From Albugo candida (Eukaryota; Oomycota; Peronosporomycetes; Albuginales): a stretch of 64,000 nt of DNA. The DNA lies in the NCBI GenBank assembly GCA_040437565.1, contig JBDOQK010000080.1:27918-91917 (forward strand). Direction: 5' to 3'. Position 1 is the first letter of the stretch. Every line of letters begins with the position of its first letter. Shown here piece after piece: positions 22,115-32,999 of the stretch. Position numbers and translations under genes: made by a program. The notes below the pieces were generated by a model. The model made no database searches, was not told the origin of the DNA, and was given only the letters and a program-made list of their open reading frames with translations.

Positions 22115-24660
22115 ACGATCTTTGTTGAAAAACCAAACGAATGGCACTCGTCACATCAAGAGGGGGACCGTGACACTTGGAACGACGATATGAACAACTG
22201 GTAGCCAAAGATGATTTCAATAGAGAGCAGAAAGAAATCTTTGATGTCGATCTCATCCATAATTGCAAGTGTGTGGAAGTTCGCGCTTTATCGGGTATGA
22301 TGATAAGCCGGGCTTCTCGGAACAATCCTGATACAAAATAAAGACTATGAGAATTGCTATGGTATTCATTGTAACGCTTTTTGTTTCGCAATGTTTCGGG
22401 TGTTCATGCAATAGGTATTTTGCTTTGCAGCCGTCCTAGAATGTTTATAAACGCATTTACAAATTGCTTCACTCGCACATTTAAACGCGCTGCTCAAGAT
22501 TATCACGTATATCGCATCTAGTGATTTAGTGCATGCATAAACATTATTCATCCTTGAGAAAACAGTAAGAATGTTGCCTACAGTGTGAATTGAAAGATGC
22601 TCTCATTCTTCCAAAAACCGAAAATTTAAGATCTCAATCTGCGGGCCTTTAATTTAGCTTGATTTTCGATTTTCTCTCTATGATCCCTTCCATTCCCACC
22701 AAGCTCCAGAATCGAGGGATAACGAAAAGGAAATCAAGTTTTAATTGCATAAATCTACCACCACAAAGCATCAATGTTTTTCCCTGTATGTAGATCATCT
22801 GGACTTCGATTATTACACACGTGCGACAGAATCAGCGATAATAATTTCATCCAATCACGTCTTTCCAACATCAAAAAGTTTTGATTGAAATGCGAAACAG
22901 CATTTGTCGTGCTTCTTGCTTGGTTTAAGCTTTTCGAAACAACCTGTATTGGATCTGGAAAGCTGATGTGCTGTAAGGGGTCAACCCGCTCCTTGTAAAT
23001 ACTGGTTTGTTCTGTTTGCTCCAGTAAGTTTAGCTAGCTAGCTGAAGCTTTGTTCTTATAGCATTAATATTTAATTTTCCTGCTTCGACTTCCTTAGCTG
23101 GACTTGAAGTCCTGAACCGAGGCAGGCCCATTTATCTCCTGAATCGAATCGCTTCTCTGTCATGTATTCTTTACATTGTAATTGCAATTTTATATTCACA
23201 AAGTGTGATGCCGGTTCCGTAGATATGTCAAATAACCTAATTATATTGTCGACCTAAAGGATTTTTGAGCAGCTTGACATGGATATTGACATTGACATTG
23301 ACATATACTCTACTTCGGCTGGGGTGGTCACTACCTTTCTCTGAGTCGAGATTTTTTGGAGACCGAAGTACCATTCACCGAAGCCGTTATTGGGGATGTT
23401 GGCCAACGATGATTCTGATTACTTCCTTTGAAAATTGGGCATGCATGATTTTTCGACTTTATTCCGTTGAACACCAACCAAAACTCGAGCTGGTCACCAG
23501 ATGTTATATAAATAGTATGCGGGACTCGAGGGTTTTGAAATCGACTGGTTCACATACCGTTCAGGCTACACAAGACCCATTAATTGATGTTGCTCACCAT
23601 GTCATAGTCATAGCCTTGATTAAATTCTGAATTTGAATCGCTGAATGCATTTGAGCTTGATTGAGATATCTTGATCGCTCTCCTTGGCCGTCCTTCCGAA
23701 GTAATCATATGTGTCACATTGATCGATTTATTCTGGATAGTGACGAAGCTTCATGCCTCAAAAAGGTTCGCCACGCACATATTCGCCGTATAAAATATAT
23801 CCGAGATTGTGTGATAGCACTTGTGTCGGTTTCCAACCATTATTTTGTCAAATCAAAGATAGCCTACACGAAGCTTGGCTATATTCATCAAGAAGTGGGC
23901 GTGGCCAAATAAATTTGGTACAAGAGACAACCACAGAACGCTGAACATGTGGAATCGAATAGGTACAGGAGATAAGCTGCAACAGAACGGAGGGAATTGC
24001 ACATCCTCACTTGCAAAATAGATTACATATATAAATGTGCTTGCGCAAAATGGGTATGTCTTCGGCTAACGAAATGAAATCAGAGGATTACTGGTGAGGT
24101 TGTATCTGAACCATGGAGTCATTACCGAATGCTCTGCATCATTCTAACGATCTACAAACAGGATACATTCGAGCGCATACATTTTAAACACTATGAACAC
24201 TACATATGTACACTACATGGGCTAAAAAACTCTATGACTGGGGATAATTTGTATTGATACGCAACATATTGTATTTGAGTCATGTCGGCTGCTTAAGTAT
24301 GCTACACAGCATTCTGGAGAACACATGAAAGTTCGTTTAGAGTGTTGGTATACGGTGGGAATACTTTAATTTCATATTCATCTTGCAAAAAAAACAGCTT
24401 TGTGCTTACAGTGATGCAGATTCGGTCTCTGTGAATGGAGACACGATGAACCACGTCAGGCACGATGGTGACGCTGCACGCATCATAGTTCAACAAAGAT
24501 ACGCTATCACTGGTCTAAAAGCTGTAGTGTTTAAAGTTGCTCAATTTGTATGCGAAAAAGCCAAACGGGCAACGGTATACGTCTCGTTAGTACAACGATA
24601 GGAATCTGATGGACCGTATCGCCTCGTGTGAGTGTATACCAGATAATTGTAAGCCCATAG
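22115..24660. other. No gene recognised; right-copy duplicated DNA
   Basis: Homologous to 6,420-9,430, but none of the open frames is shared between copies, so none is supported. The stretch holds the upstream region of the intact secreted-protein gene. Confidence 0.4.
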
Positions 24661-24663
24661 CGA

Positions 24664-24679
24664 GGTCATTATACATTTG
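24664..24679 (+). promoter_or_regulatory. Oomycete initiator (Inr/FPR)-like motif
   Basis: GGTCATTATACATTTG closely resembles the oomycete Inr plus flanking promoter region consensus (TCATTYYNCAWTTT) and ends three bases before the ATG at 24,683. It supports that ATG as the true start with a very short 5' leader. Confidence 0.45.
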
Positions 24680-24682
24680 ACT

Positions 24683-26488
24683 ATGTGGAGCAATATTGTT
24701 CTCTTCCTCCTTGCTGCGTATCACCAAGTGTCACAAGCCAGCGGGTATCGTATCAGCACGATTTTACCTGATAAATACACACGAGTCCGTAAATGTCGTA
24801 GATGTCTTCAGCACTTGATTCCGAATGCGATATTCTCATATGGTTACGGTGTTGGTTATTATCAGCGCTCAATTCGACAAAATGTATTGCTGATGTACGC
24901 AGACATCACTGATGACATCCCGTATCGAAGCGTTGTTCGCAACTGCCAACCTAAAAAGGCGCACGGATGCTACCGGATATCTGATTGTGAGGAAGGGGGG
25001 ATACGATATGAAAAACTTGTGGATGTAATAAAGAAATTCAAGATGATGCAGGTAGGCGGCCCTATTCGCCTGTTTGGTGCTGATTTGGCCTCAGACGAAT
25101 CAAGAGGTGAAAGTAGCGGTGCAGCCAAAAGAGCTCGACTTCCTGATCTCGAGGTGAATTACAATACAGAGAAACGTCAAACTGGTGACGCATCTACTTC
25201 ATCTGCAAATGCGGAACATGGTATCGAACAAAGCAAGACACATTGTCTACTTTTCGAAAAGAATTTGCCCGAGTTCTTATTTCTTTTTTGCCTTCAATGT
25301 CTGGAGATCGGTGAGAAAGAAGAGAGATATTTGATATCTAATCCTGACGAAAGTGACCGTCAATGGGTGGTACGGTATACGTCAAGCGAAACTCCCGAAG
25401 GAACAATGCAGAATTGTGGTAGCTTATGTGGAAATATCAAATGGGGATCTTCGGCTCACTGTGATGCGGTGCACATAGACTACACCACTACTCTCTCTGA
25501 TCTACCACTTGACAGCATATCAATTCTGGAAGTGAAATACCCGAAATTAAACAAACAGGATTGCTTGAGATGTGTATCTTTCAACCTACATGCAATCAAT
25601 GTGCACAATGGAGATGATGATATGCATTCAATCTTTGCTGCAACTACACAAGCTGTTCAACTGAAGTGGAATGACTTGTTAAAAACATGTAAAACCTCCA
25701 AGTATTGCTCAGGCGTAAAGGACAAGTCATCTCAAATAAGCTCAAGTCTTTCTGAATTTAGATCGATAAATCCGCTGAGTCATAAAGGCGGAGATTCTTT
25801 TTCAGGAAGGGAGACTACGCCGACTTATCTCTGCATGCATTATACATCACGGGGCGTTTTACCTGCATGCAAAGAGTGTATAGAAGGGATAATCGATAGC
25901 AAGCACTCGAGGAGTCAAAAAGGTGAAACAGGGAAAATGTCGAGAAAAAGTGGTCTCATATTTTTGACCGAAAAGTTACCTGTGCAAAAAGTAGCACTTC
26001 AATGTGATGAATTCTGTGATTGGGTATCAGGTCTTACCGAAGATGTGTGTCGCTTGTTGCAAAATATAGAGACGATGAATAGTGGCGATTCTCAAGTACC
26101 TGGACAAAAAGTCGAAGAATACCATTTCGTAACAGCGATCACATATCTTAGTACCAAACCTGTCACAAGTCATCTTTGGTATTTGCAATTTAAACAAGGT
26201 GAAGGCGATATGAAAGAAGCATTTAAAGACTTGGCCTTTTGCATTGCGGTGGTTAGTAATGCGTATGTTGTGTCAGTTCGGTTACGGTACCTCATCATGA
26301 GTCCTTTCGACTATAAACATGTGGCAACCATCTGCAACATACCTGATATAATCCGAATCACCCACTTCGATTACGTGTATTCGGGCATCTTTCCACAGCC
26401 ATTAAGTTTGCAGTCCATCACGTCATCATTGGGCATTTCGGGACATACAGGACCTAAAATTTTCATATCGGACCGGTTAGAGCAATAA
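24683..26488 (+). CDS. Secreted multi-CxxC (CCG-like) protein, candidate effector
   Basis: A 601-residue intronless gene. I start it at ATG 24,683 (two codons into a longer non-ATG frame). The leader MWSNIVLFLLAAYHQVSQAS is a classic signal peptide, with likely cleavage near residue 20. There are four CxxC modules: C38/C41, C203/C206, C294/C297 and C396/C399. Each is followed 40-50 residues later by a second cysteine pair or cluster (C88/C96, C245/C249, C336/C342, C441/C445). No membrane helix follows the leader. The layout resembles the Albugo CCG secreted proteins, but here the Gly after CxxC is not at the canonical spacing, so I call it CCG-like. A broken paralogue lies at 9,444-11,022 in the duplicated segment. 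Function is unknown; export and a role in the host interaction are inferred from the leader, cysteine pattern and repeat-rich location. Confidence 0.8.
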   Translation: MWSNIVLFLLAAYHQVSQASGYRISTILPDKYTRVRKCRRCLQHLIPNAIFSYGYGVGYYQRSIRQNVLLMYADITDDIPYRSVVRNCQPKKAHGCYRISDCEEGGIRYEKLVDVIKKFKMMQVGGPIRLFGADLASDESRGESSGAAKRARLPDLEVNYNTEKRQTGDASTSSANAEHGIEQSKTHCLLFEKNLPEFLFLFCLQCLEIGEKEERYLISNPDESDRQWVVRYTSSETPEGTMQNCGSLCGNIKWGSSAHCDAVHIDYTTTLSDLPLDSISILEVKYPKLNKQDCLRCVSFNLHAINVHNGDDDMHSIFAATTQAVQLKWNDLLKTCKTSKYCSGVKDKSSQISSSLSEFRSINPLSHKGGDSFSGRETTPTYLCMHYTSRGVLPACKECIEGIIDSKHSRSQKGETGKMSRKSGLIFLTEKLPVQKVALQCDEFCDWVSGLTEDVCRLLQNIETMNSGDSQVPGQKVEEYHFVTAITYLSTKPVTSHLWYLQFKQGEGDMKEAFKDLAFCIAVVSNAYVVSVRLRYLIMSPFDYKHVATICNIPDIIRITHFDYVYSGIFPQPLSLQSITSSLGISGHTGPKIFISDRLEQ

Positions 26489-26559
26489 ATGGCGCCATCT
26501 GCATCTACGTCAACTTATGGGGAGACATCGAGTAGAACGAGACGATCTGGACGTAGTTA

Positions 26560-29300
26560 GGTTGCAAGGCAGCATAAATAATACAATTGCATTAAAAGAT
26601 GTATTATTTTCCCATGCATGACTATGTCAGTTCGGAATATCGCTATCTGCATATTGGATGACAGCTTATGATACCGAGCGAATGCTTGCTACATGCTTCT
26701 CTCGGACCCTGCTATTTCTAGCCTACTAGTAGCAAAAGATGTCACGTCCAGTGATCTTCCTCACGCAGCTAGTTCAAGTCATAGAAAGCATGTCAAATTA
26801 GGTATTATTCTATGCATTGAAGCGAGAAAACATCCCATCGGAGTGTATCGGATGCAAAAGAGACCTGACCCATCTTGGGGGGGGGGAGTGTTACCAACGA
26901 GAAGTCAAAGGCTTGATCAAAAGCTGATACAAAATAAACCGAAACCGAAGAGAAGAACCGATAATATCAAGGAGAAAGAGAATCTAAGAATTCGTACCAG
27001 CATTAGAACTTAATAGCTGTTCACAACACAGGAAACGTATCGCTTCAACACTGCATACTGGATGAAATGCAGAGACCTTTAAGAAACCACGAGCGCTTCT
27101 GAAGCCAAATCATTCTTGAAAAAATGTAAGATTTCTTTGGCAAGATCGTAATCATCCCTTTGGGAAGCCCCCGTCTTGAAATCGTCGTATCTATCACTTC
27201 GTCACGACAAACTGAATTGCGATTTGAATCAGGCGTTTCTTTTATATTCACCCGCTCAGCCTGTCTTCTTTACTCTGTCTCATTCCAATTTCTTCGCATA
27301 TAAGTATATCAATCGGATCAAAATATGTCCACGCGTGTTTAGCTTATACAGTCGTCACCAACCGCATATTTTGGTGGAGATTATCTCAGAGGGAGCTTCC
27401 TCCATGTTTTGAAAGGTTCCATGTATGAAGTTGCAATCGATATGCCCGAAGTAAGACTATCGGATGATGCATCAAATTGAATTTTGAATTGCATCCAAGT
27501 TGGGAAAAGAGAGCAGTAAAAACCGAGAAATATGAGTCGAATGTGATGACAACGGATACGCATCACACATCCCTACATTGCCATTTGTCTTTACATTAAA
27601 AATGATGGAGCACGAGGAGATAATAAGATTAGAATCCAGGCTAGTGTCAGTTCAATATCCAAAAAGCATACTATATGCAATAGCGCGATGCTTCATAGAG
27701 TTGCGAGTATTAAAATCTAGTGCCAGTTTACTTGTCAGGTATGTCGTTTCTTGGTATGATGATGGCAAAGCATCTTAAATAGAATCTGGTAGGCGAATTT
27801 TTTTTCATGTCGTGAAAGAAAGGAAAGCACAATGATTTATGCACGCGTACCGTCCATTATGAGCAGATCTGACGGATGACTGGATATTAGAAGTGCTGTT
27901 CATAACATATCTGCACAGAGAACACTCGTATCATGTAAATACTACCATACGAAATAAGGAAAACAAACTTGGTCATTCTCACATCTATGGTGCGAGACTT
28001 TATTCGAAGAAAAGAGACAATTACGACCATGCAGAAGCGTTCGTGCACCTAGTACTTACACCGTCCGGTTAAGCTTGTTTGCAAGATCATTCTACAGAGA
28101 GAGCTAAATTTTTCAATAACTATGCTTATGATGTTTTCTGTGTCAGCGAATACAATTAGGACTAGTAGCCAAAAATGCAAGTTCAATTTAAGTTTCTTCT
28201 TACGAAAACATGCTGAATTAAAAAAACTACCTTGAAGAAACTTGATTTTGTTCGTCCCGTAATCACCATGTCTCATAAATAGAACCAACCCTTCCGAATC
28301 CATGGATGAATGAATACATTTAGAACTTGCGTGATTTTGCTTTGCTACATACCTCCGACCGACTAGTCGCATTTTAAGGCTGCTGGAATTGCAGTTCTAG
28401 ACGTGCTATTTTTATTTTTTTTGCTTTTCTTCATGTAATCTGTGAGGACTGTATTTCAGCGCAAACGCAACAGGCGGGGAGCTCTACGAAGCCTAATTCC
28501 AATTTTCCAATAACTCGCAAGTAAATTTCTTGAATCGGTTGCCAAAGCGCAAGTATTGATCACTTTCTAAATGCATAAAGCTTTTGAATATTCCATAAAT
28601 AAAACATACGTATTCGGTGATCTAGATAAGAGTTGTTTGATTGCATCATGGAATAAATTCATCCGTGCGGATTGTTCAGNNNNNNNNNNNNNNNNNNNNN
28701 NNNNNNNNNNNNNNNNNNNNNNNNNNNNNNNNNNNNNNNNNNNNNNNNNNNNNNNNNNNNNNNNNNNNNNNNNNNNNNNGTATTGATCACTTTCTAAATG
28801 CATAAAGCTTTTGAATATTCCATAAATAAAACATACGTATTCGGTCATCTAGATAAGAGTTGTTTGATTGCATCATGGAATAAATTCATCCGTGCGGATT
28901 GTTCAGAGGAGGTAAACGGAAGATTTTAGGTCGAGATAGCGTATTCTATGTTGCCTGTGCTCGAGCGTCTTCTACCAGGCCCCAAATTCCACAGATCGGT
29001 TCAGAGAGATTTAATACTCATTCACGTTCTTGCCCGCACTCAATTACTGCTTCCTGGAATTAGAAAGTCTCATAAGAAAACAATAAACCACTTCTAGGTT
29101 AGGTAGGCTCAAACTAAGCTGCTTTCTATCCTCCTATTCCAATGCATTGGCGTCTATTATAAAGTTCACACACAGACGGCATACTTCCGGCAACTTTGCG
29201 GCTAGTTTGCCGGGTGTGAAATCATATTCATATGTAAAACGATATTTTATAAGTTTCTGGACACAACGATCAGGAGCTTTTTTTCTTGTTTTAGAAGGGA
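26560..29300. other. No gene recognised; right-copy duplicated DNA
   Basis: Homologous to 11,020-13,760. Frames at 26,693-27,013, 27,176-27,412 and 28,049-28,372 are not kept in the other copy. A run of ten G at 26,877-26,886 is absent from the matching left-copy sequence. Confidence 0.4.
28680..28779. other. Assembly gap (100 N) with duplicated flanks
   Basis: 28,553-28,679 (127 bases) recurs at 28,780-28,906 with a single visible difference (GGTGAT against GGTCAT). It is an unmerged overlap; the difference may be sequencing error or a heterozygous site. Confidence 0.88.
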
Positions 29301-30073
29301 TTGGCCTATCGACTTAATCTAAACTATTAATTGATGGTAGCACATCAGAATTGAACAACTTGTTTGAGATCTGTTTGTTTAGCTCAGCGATGCTGTGGAA
29401 AGCACCGTCTATAGACATCTTGAAGATCCACTTGTCTCTCGATGCGAAGCTAAAAATGCTGTTTACTCTCTTAATTGTACTTCCCAATCGTAAAACGATC
29501 ACATCTCGTGCCATCTTACTTGTTTTGTTATCATGTATTCCACACTCGGTCGAAAAAGAGAATTACAGGGAAGCTGGCACAACATGACATCATGGACAAA
29601 ATAGATTATATAGATGTGCTACACTGCGATCGAAATTCAGTATCCCATCTAGCGATACGACATCGTCTTCTTTATTGCTCCTGACTTGTTTCGATATCTG
29701 TGTGTCGTAGCGTAATAGTTCAATTTTGGATTAAGGCGTGATCACCAGGTACCTCTCGGTTTTGCGACCAGGAGCAAAGCATCCCTTGTATAAGAGGGAT
29801 TTCCTGTGGTAGTAAGCAATACTTGGCATTTTCATCTATTAAGACATCAATTCTTCCCTGTAAAATCGAAGAGACCAATTTTCTTCTTCATTTGTTCCCT
29901 CTATATGAAAAAATGTAAATTGGATACGTTTGAATGTAGCATACTGTGTCATCTTGCACACCGTTGGCATGGAGGTTTTCACATATGTTTTTCCACTATG
30001 CTGACTTCTTAAGCTGACGTACTCGAGAGGCATATCCTAAGTGATTCCTAAGTCTTTCGCGTATCTCAAATGC

Positions 30074-30173
30074 NNNNNNNNNNNNNNNNNNNNNNNNNNN
30101 NNNNNNNNNNNNNNNNNNNNNNNNNNNNNNNNNNNNNNNNNNNNNNNNNNNNNNNNNNNNNNNNNNNNNNNNN
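30074..30173. other. Assembly gap (100 N) with duplicated flanks
   Basis: The 290 bases 29,784-30,073 recur at 30,174-30,463. Unmerged contig overlap. Confidence 0.9.
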
Positions 30174-30799
30174 CCTTGTATAAGAGGGATTTCCTGTGGT
30201 AGTAAGCAATACTTGGCATTTTCATCTATTAAGACATCAATTCTTCCCTGTAAAATCGAAGAGACCAATTTTCTTCTTCATTTGTTCCCTCTATATGAAA
30301 AAATGTAAATTGGATACGTTTGAATGTAGCATACTGTGTCATCTTGCACACCGTTGGCATGGAGGTTTTCACATATGTTTTTCCACTATGCTGACTTCTT
30401 AAGCTGACGTACTCGAGAGGCATATCCTAAGTGATTCCTAAGTCTTTCGCGTATCTCAAATGCAATTTCAGCATACAGGTCAGGTCGATTTGAACTCACT
30501 CCTGACAACTCATAATGATTCATAACATTTGAGAGATACCGATAAAGAACTGCTACAGCAACTACGATGTCCATGCAGGAAGGTGAATCTGTTGAAGAGT
30601 CAAGACTATTGGTGTAGAAAGGAAGCGACTAGTGATGTGAAAGGAAACGATCAGAAGAGATGATAGGACCATAAGCTACAAATAAAAAAAATCTCATTTC
30701 TTCCACACTGTTCAAGAAGCATGAACAAACAACAGATTATGAGACCAAGCCCCCCCCCGGAAGACCCCCTCCCCTGTAGCTCCACTTCGTTCACACGAT

Positions 30800-32990
30800 G
30801 ATGCGACAAGTGTTAGCGCGGAGGTCTATCAAGCAAGGGAGCACGAGGCATCTGACTATGGTGTAGACCGTCTGGACAGGAGTGAGAGACTCATCGCGAA
30901 CCTAGTGATTGAGATGGAACGGGACGCGTAGAGCGTAATCAATTGCCCTCTGCGGAATTAAGATCCCGTATGGAGAGTGGTTTAAGCGTCTTCAGCAGTT
31001 CTTGGGTGCCCGACGGCAGGGACCAGAGCTGACTCTCTCAGTGAACCCATGTGTGAAGAGATGCCGTTTGCTTCACCGCAACCCCGAGTGCAGCAGCAAG
31101 AATTTTTCCCGACTGTGCAGCCTATGGCGCAAGTAAATATACATCCAGGGAAGCAATTCTTTCCCCAGCAGAACTATGGGATCAAGATGCCAACCGTCAA
31201 GGATATGAACCTACCAATTGAGTGTTTTACTGAAAAGGATTATTACAGAGGACTTGGAGCTGGATTTAAGGACTGGGGCTTACAGTTCCTGGACGAACTT
31301 GGTGCAGCTCAACAACTCAGTGAAGGCGAATGGCCTGAAGAGTTCAAGATGAGGACTTTTAATCGATATCTCAGTAGTATCGCAAGAAAACACTTCGACA
31401 AGATGTAAGGAATCTGGGCATCGGAAATACCAACGGGGGACATCTGATGAACAAGATTTTGGAGGTCTACCACATAGAAGTTACTGTCGACCAAGCCACG
31501 CGGTTGATGCGAGCGCGTAAGCAAAATGAGCGCTTGTGGACGGAACACTACCAATACTTGGTTGCCGTTTCAAGTTCAGCAAATTTTCCAGACAGCTTTG
31601 TTCTTCAGTACATTTGTGAAAGAGCAACGACGAAGGTGAAAAGAGCCATGCAGACTAGGCTCTATCGACGTTTCATCCGGCCGAGCGGTACAAGTAAGCT
31701 TCATATTGATTCCGAATTGAGCCGTCTGCTTTTAATCCAGCTGTGTAAAGCTCGGAAAATCTTGATTTGCGATGCTGAACTCGCTTTCATTCCAACAAAC
31801 GGTATCTTCATGATGCAATAGGCGGACTTCAAAAGAAGCTATTGCAAGGACAATTCCAGCAAATACTGTCTCCTGTAACCTTGTCGTGTAGCGGATGCCG
31901 TGGCCTGTGCCGATTCTCTGTTACGGTGGTTTTTCCTTATTCGGTGTGTGCAAACAAAGGGTTTCCGACCAAGGTTCGCAATTTTTGAATGCCCTGATCC
32001 GCGATATGAAAAGGGCTCTTGGTGCGACTCACCATTCTAACACTGCACGATGTCGTTGGGCTAATGGTACTGTTGAGCGACTTATGCGTGAGCTTTTGCG
32101 GTGCACTAGAGTCCTCCTCTGTGAGTGTCGCGTTCTTCCGATTATCCAGCTCGTTTTGAATCATAGTCCCTCACCTACAATGCGCAATATCCCCCGATCA
32201 TAGCAATGACCGGTCTGGCTGCGATGCGACTCAAATATCGCATTGTGGTACAGTCCGATCCCCTTATCGTATCTTCGCTGCAAGATGTTACCGGGCGTCA
32301 ACGCTCGGTGGCTCTCAACAGTATGCACAAGATAACTGTGGATGCAAATAGCAAACGCCGGGCGCAGCAACGAGACATGCAATTGAAGAAACCGAATGTC
32401 AAAATGGTGAACTTCGATATTGGGAATTCTGTCTTGTATGCGGATGTATGGGCTCACGCAAAGGGCAAGCTTCGTACGAAATGGAATGGTCCGGCTGAAG
32501 TAACAGCTACTATATCGAATTCGATTTATGAAATCCGGAACCTTCTTACACTGGAAACATGCGAGGTCCATGCTTCCAAACTCAAGTTTTATGCTGACCG
32601 TGACCTCAATGTATCGGGGATTTTTTAAAGATGGTTGCGCGCAATTTCGAGGGTCATGTCGTGGACAAATTTTGTGGGCATTAATTCCTTCGCGCTACAG
32701 CGCGCTATGAGCTGCTGGTATCTTGTCGTGGACTGAGCCGTGCCGAAGACTCATGGGAAACCGCTTCTGCTCTACATCAAGATGTCCCTGTTTTGATGAA
32801 AAGATATTTCCTCTTACATCAGGCGGGCCAAGTCGTGGTCAACACGGCGAAACGTCTGGGCATCAACATTCCGGAGGGCAATGTAGCGAGTAAACTAGCT
32901 ATTCGAGGTATCCCGGCCCAAGCCCGTGAGCCTCTCAAGAACCCAGCCCTCAATAACACAAAAGGGGCGAAACAGCAACCTGGTTAAAGA
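30800..32990 (+). mobile_element. Ty3 (Metaviridae) chromovirus LTR-retrotransposon fossil
   Basis: Three parts can be recognised on the plus strand: a gag-like region (about 31,050-31,410, with DYYRGLGAGFKDWGLQFLDE), the late integrase core and C-terminal domain (about 31,950-32,610; SDQGSQFLNALIRDM, then WANGTVERLMREL), and a chromodomain (about 32,630-32,830; LLVSCRGLSRAEDSWE). Integrase followed by a chromodomain places it among chromoviruses. Protease, reverse transcriptase and RNase H were not found and no LTR pair was seen, so it is an internally deleted remnant with several breaks. It directly adjoins the right edge of the duplicated segment. It is old. Confidence 0.8.
31690..31830 (-). 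repeat. Inverted third copy of a short dispersed repeat
   Basis: The reverse complement of this stretch matches about 16,010-16,150 (shared GCATCATGAAGATACCGTTTG and CAAATC.AGATTTTCCGAGCT) and more weakly 5,820-5,940. Two direct copies belong to the segmental duplication; this one is inverted and lies within the Ty3 fossil span. Confidence 0.6.
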
Positions 32991-32999
32991 GCAGGACAG

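Larger units (their letters stand above)
15950..30600 (+). repeat. Segmental duplication, right copy (split by a copia element)
   Basis: This is the partner of 5,800-14,750. The part left of the copia element (15,950-16,515) matches 5,800-6,400, and the part right of it (22,110-30,600) matches 6,420-14,745. The element therefore landed inside an already duplicated segment. This copy carries the intact multi-CxxC secreted-protein gene. Two N gaps with repeated flanks inflate its apparent length. Confidence 0.78.

Noticed and set aside
26877-26886. Run of ten G as a quadruplex or regulatory element
   Set aside because: Single homopolymer run, absent from the paralogous copy, in DNA with no supported gene; could be sequencing noise.
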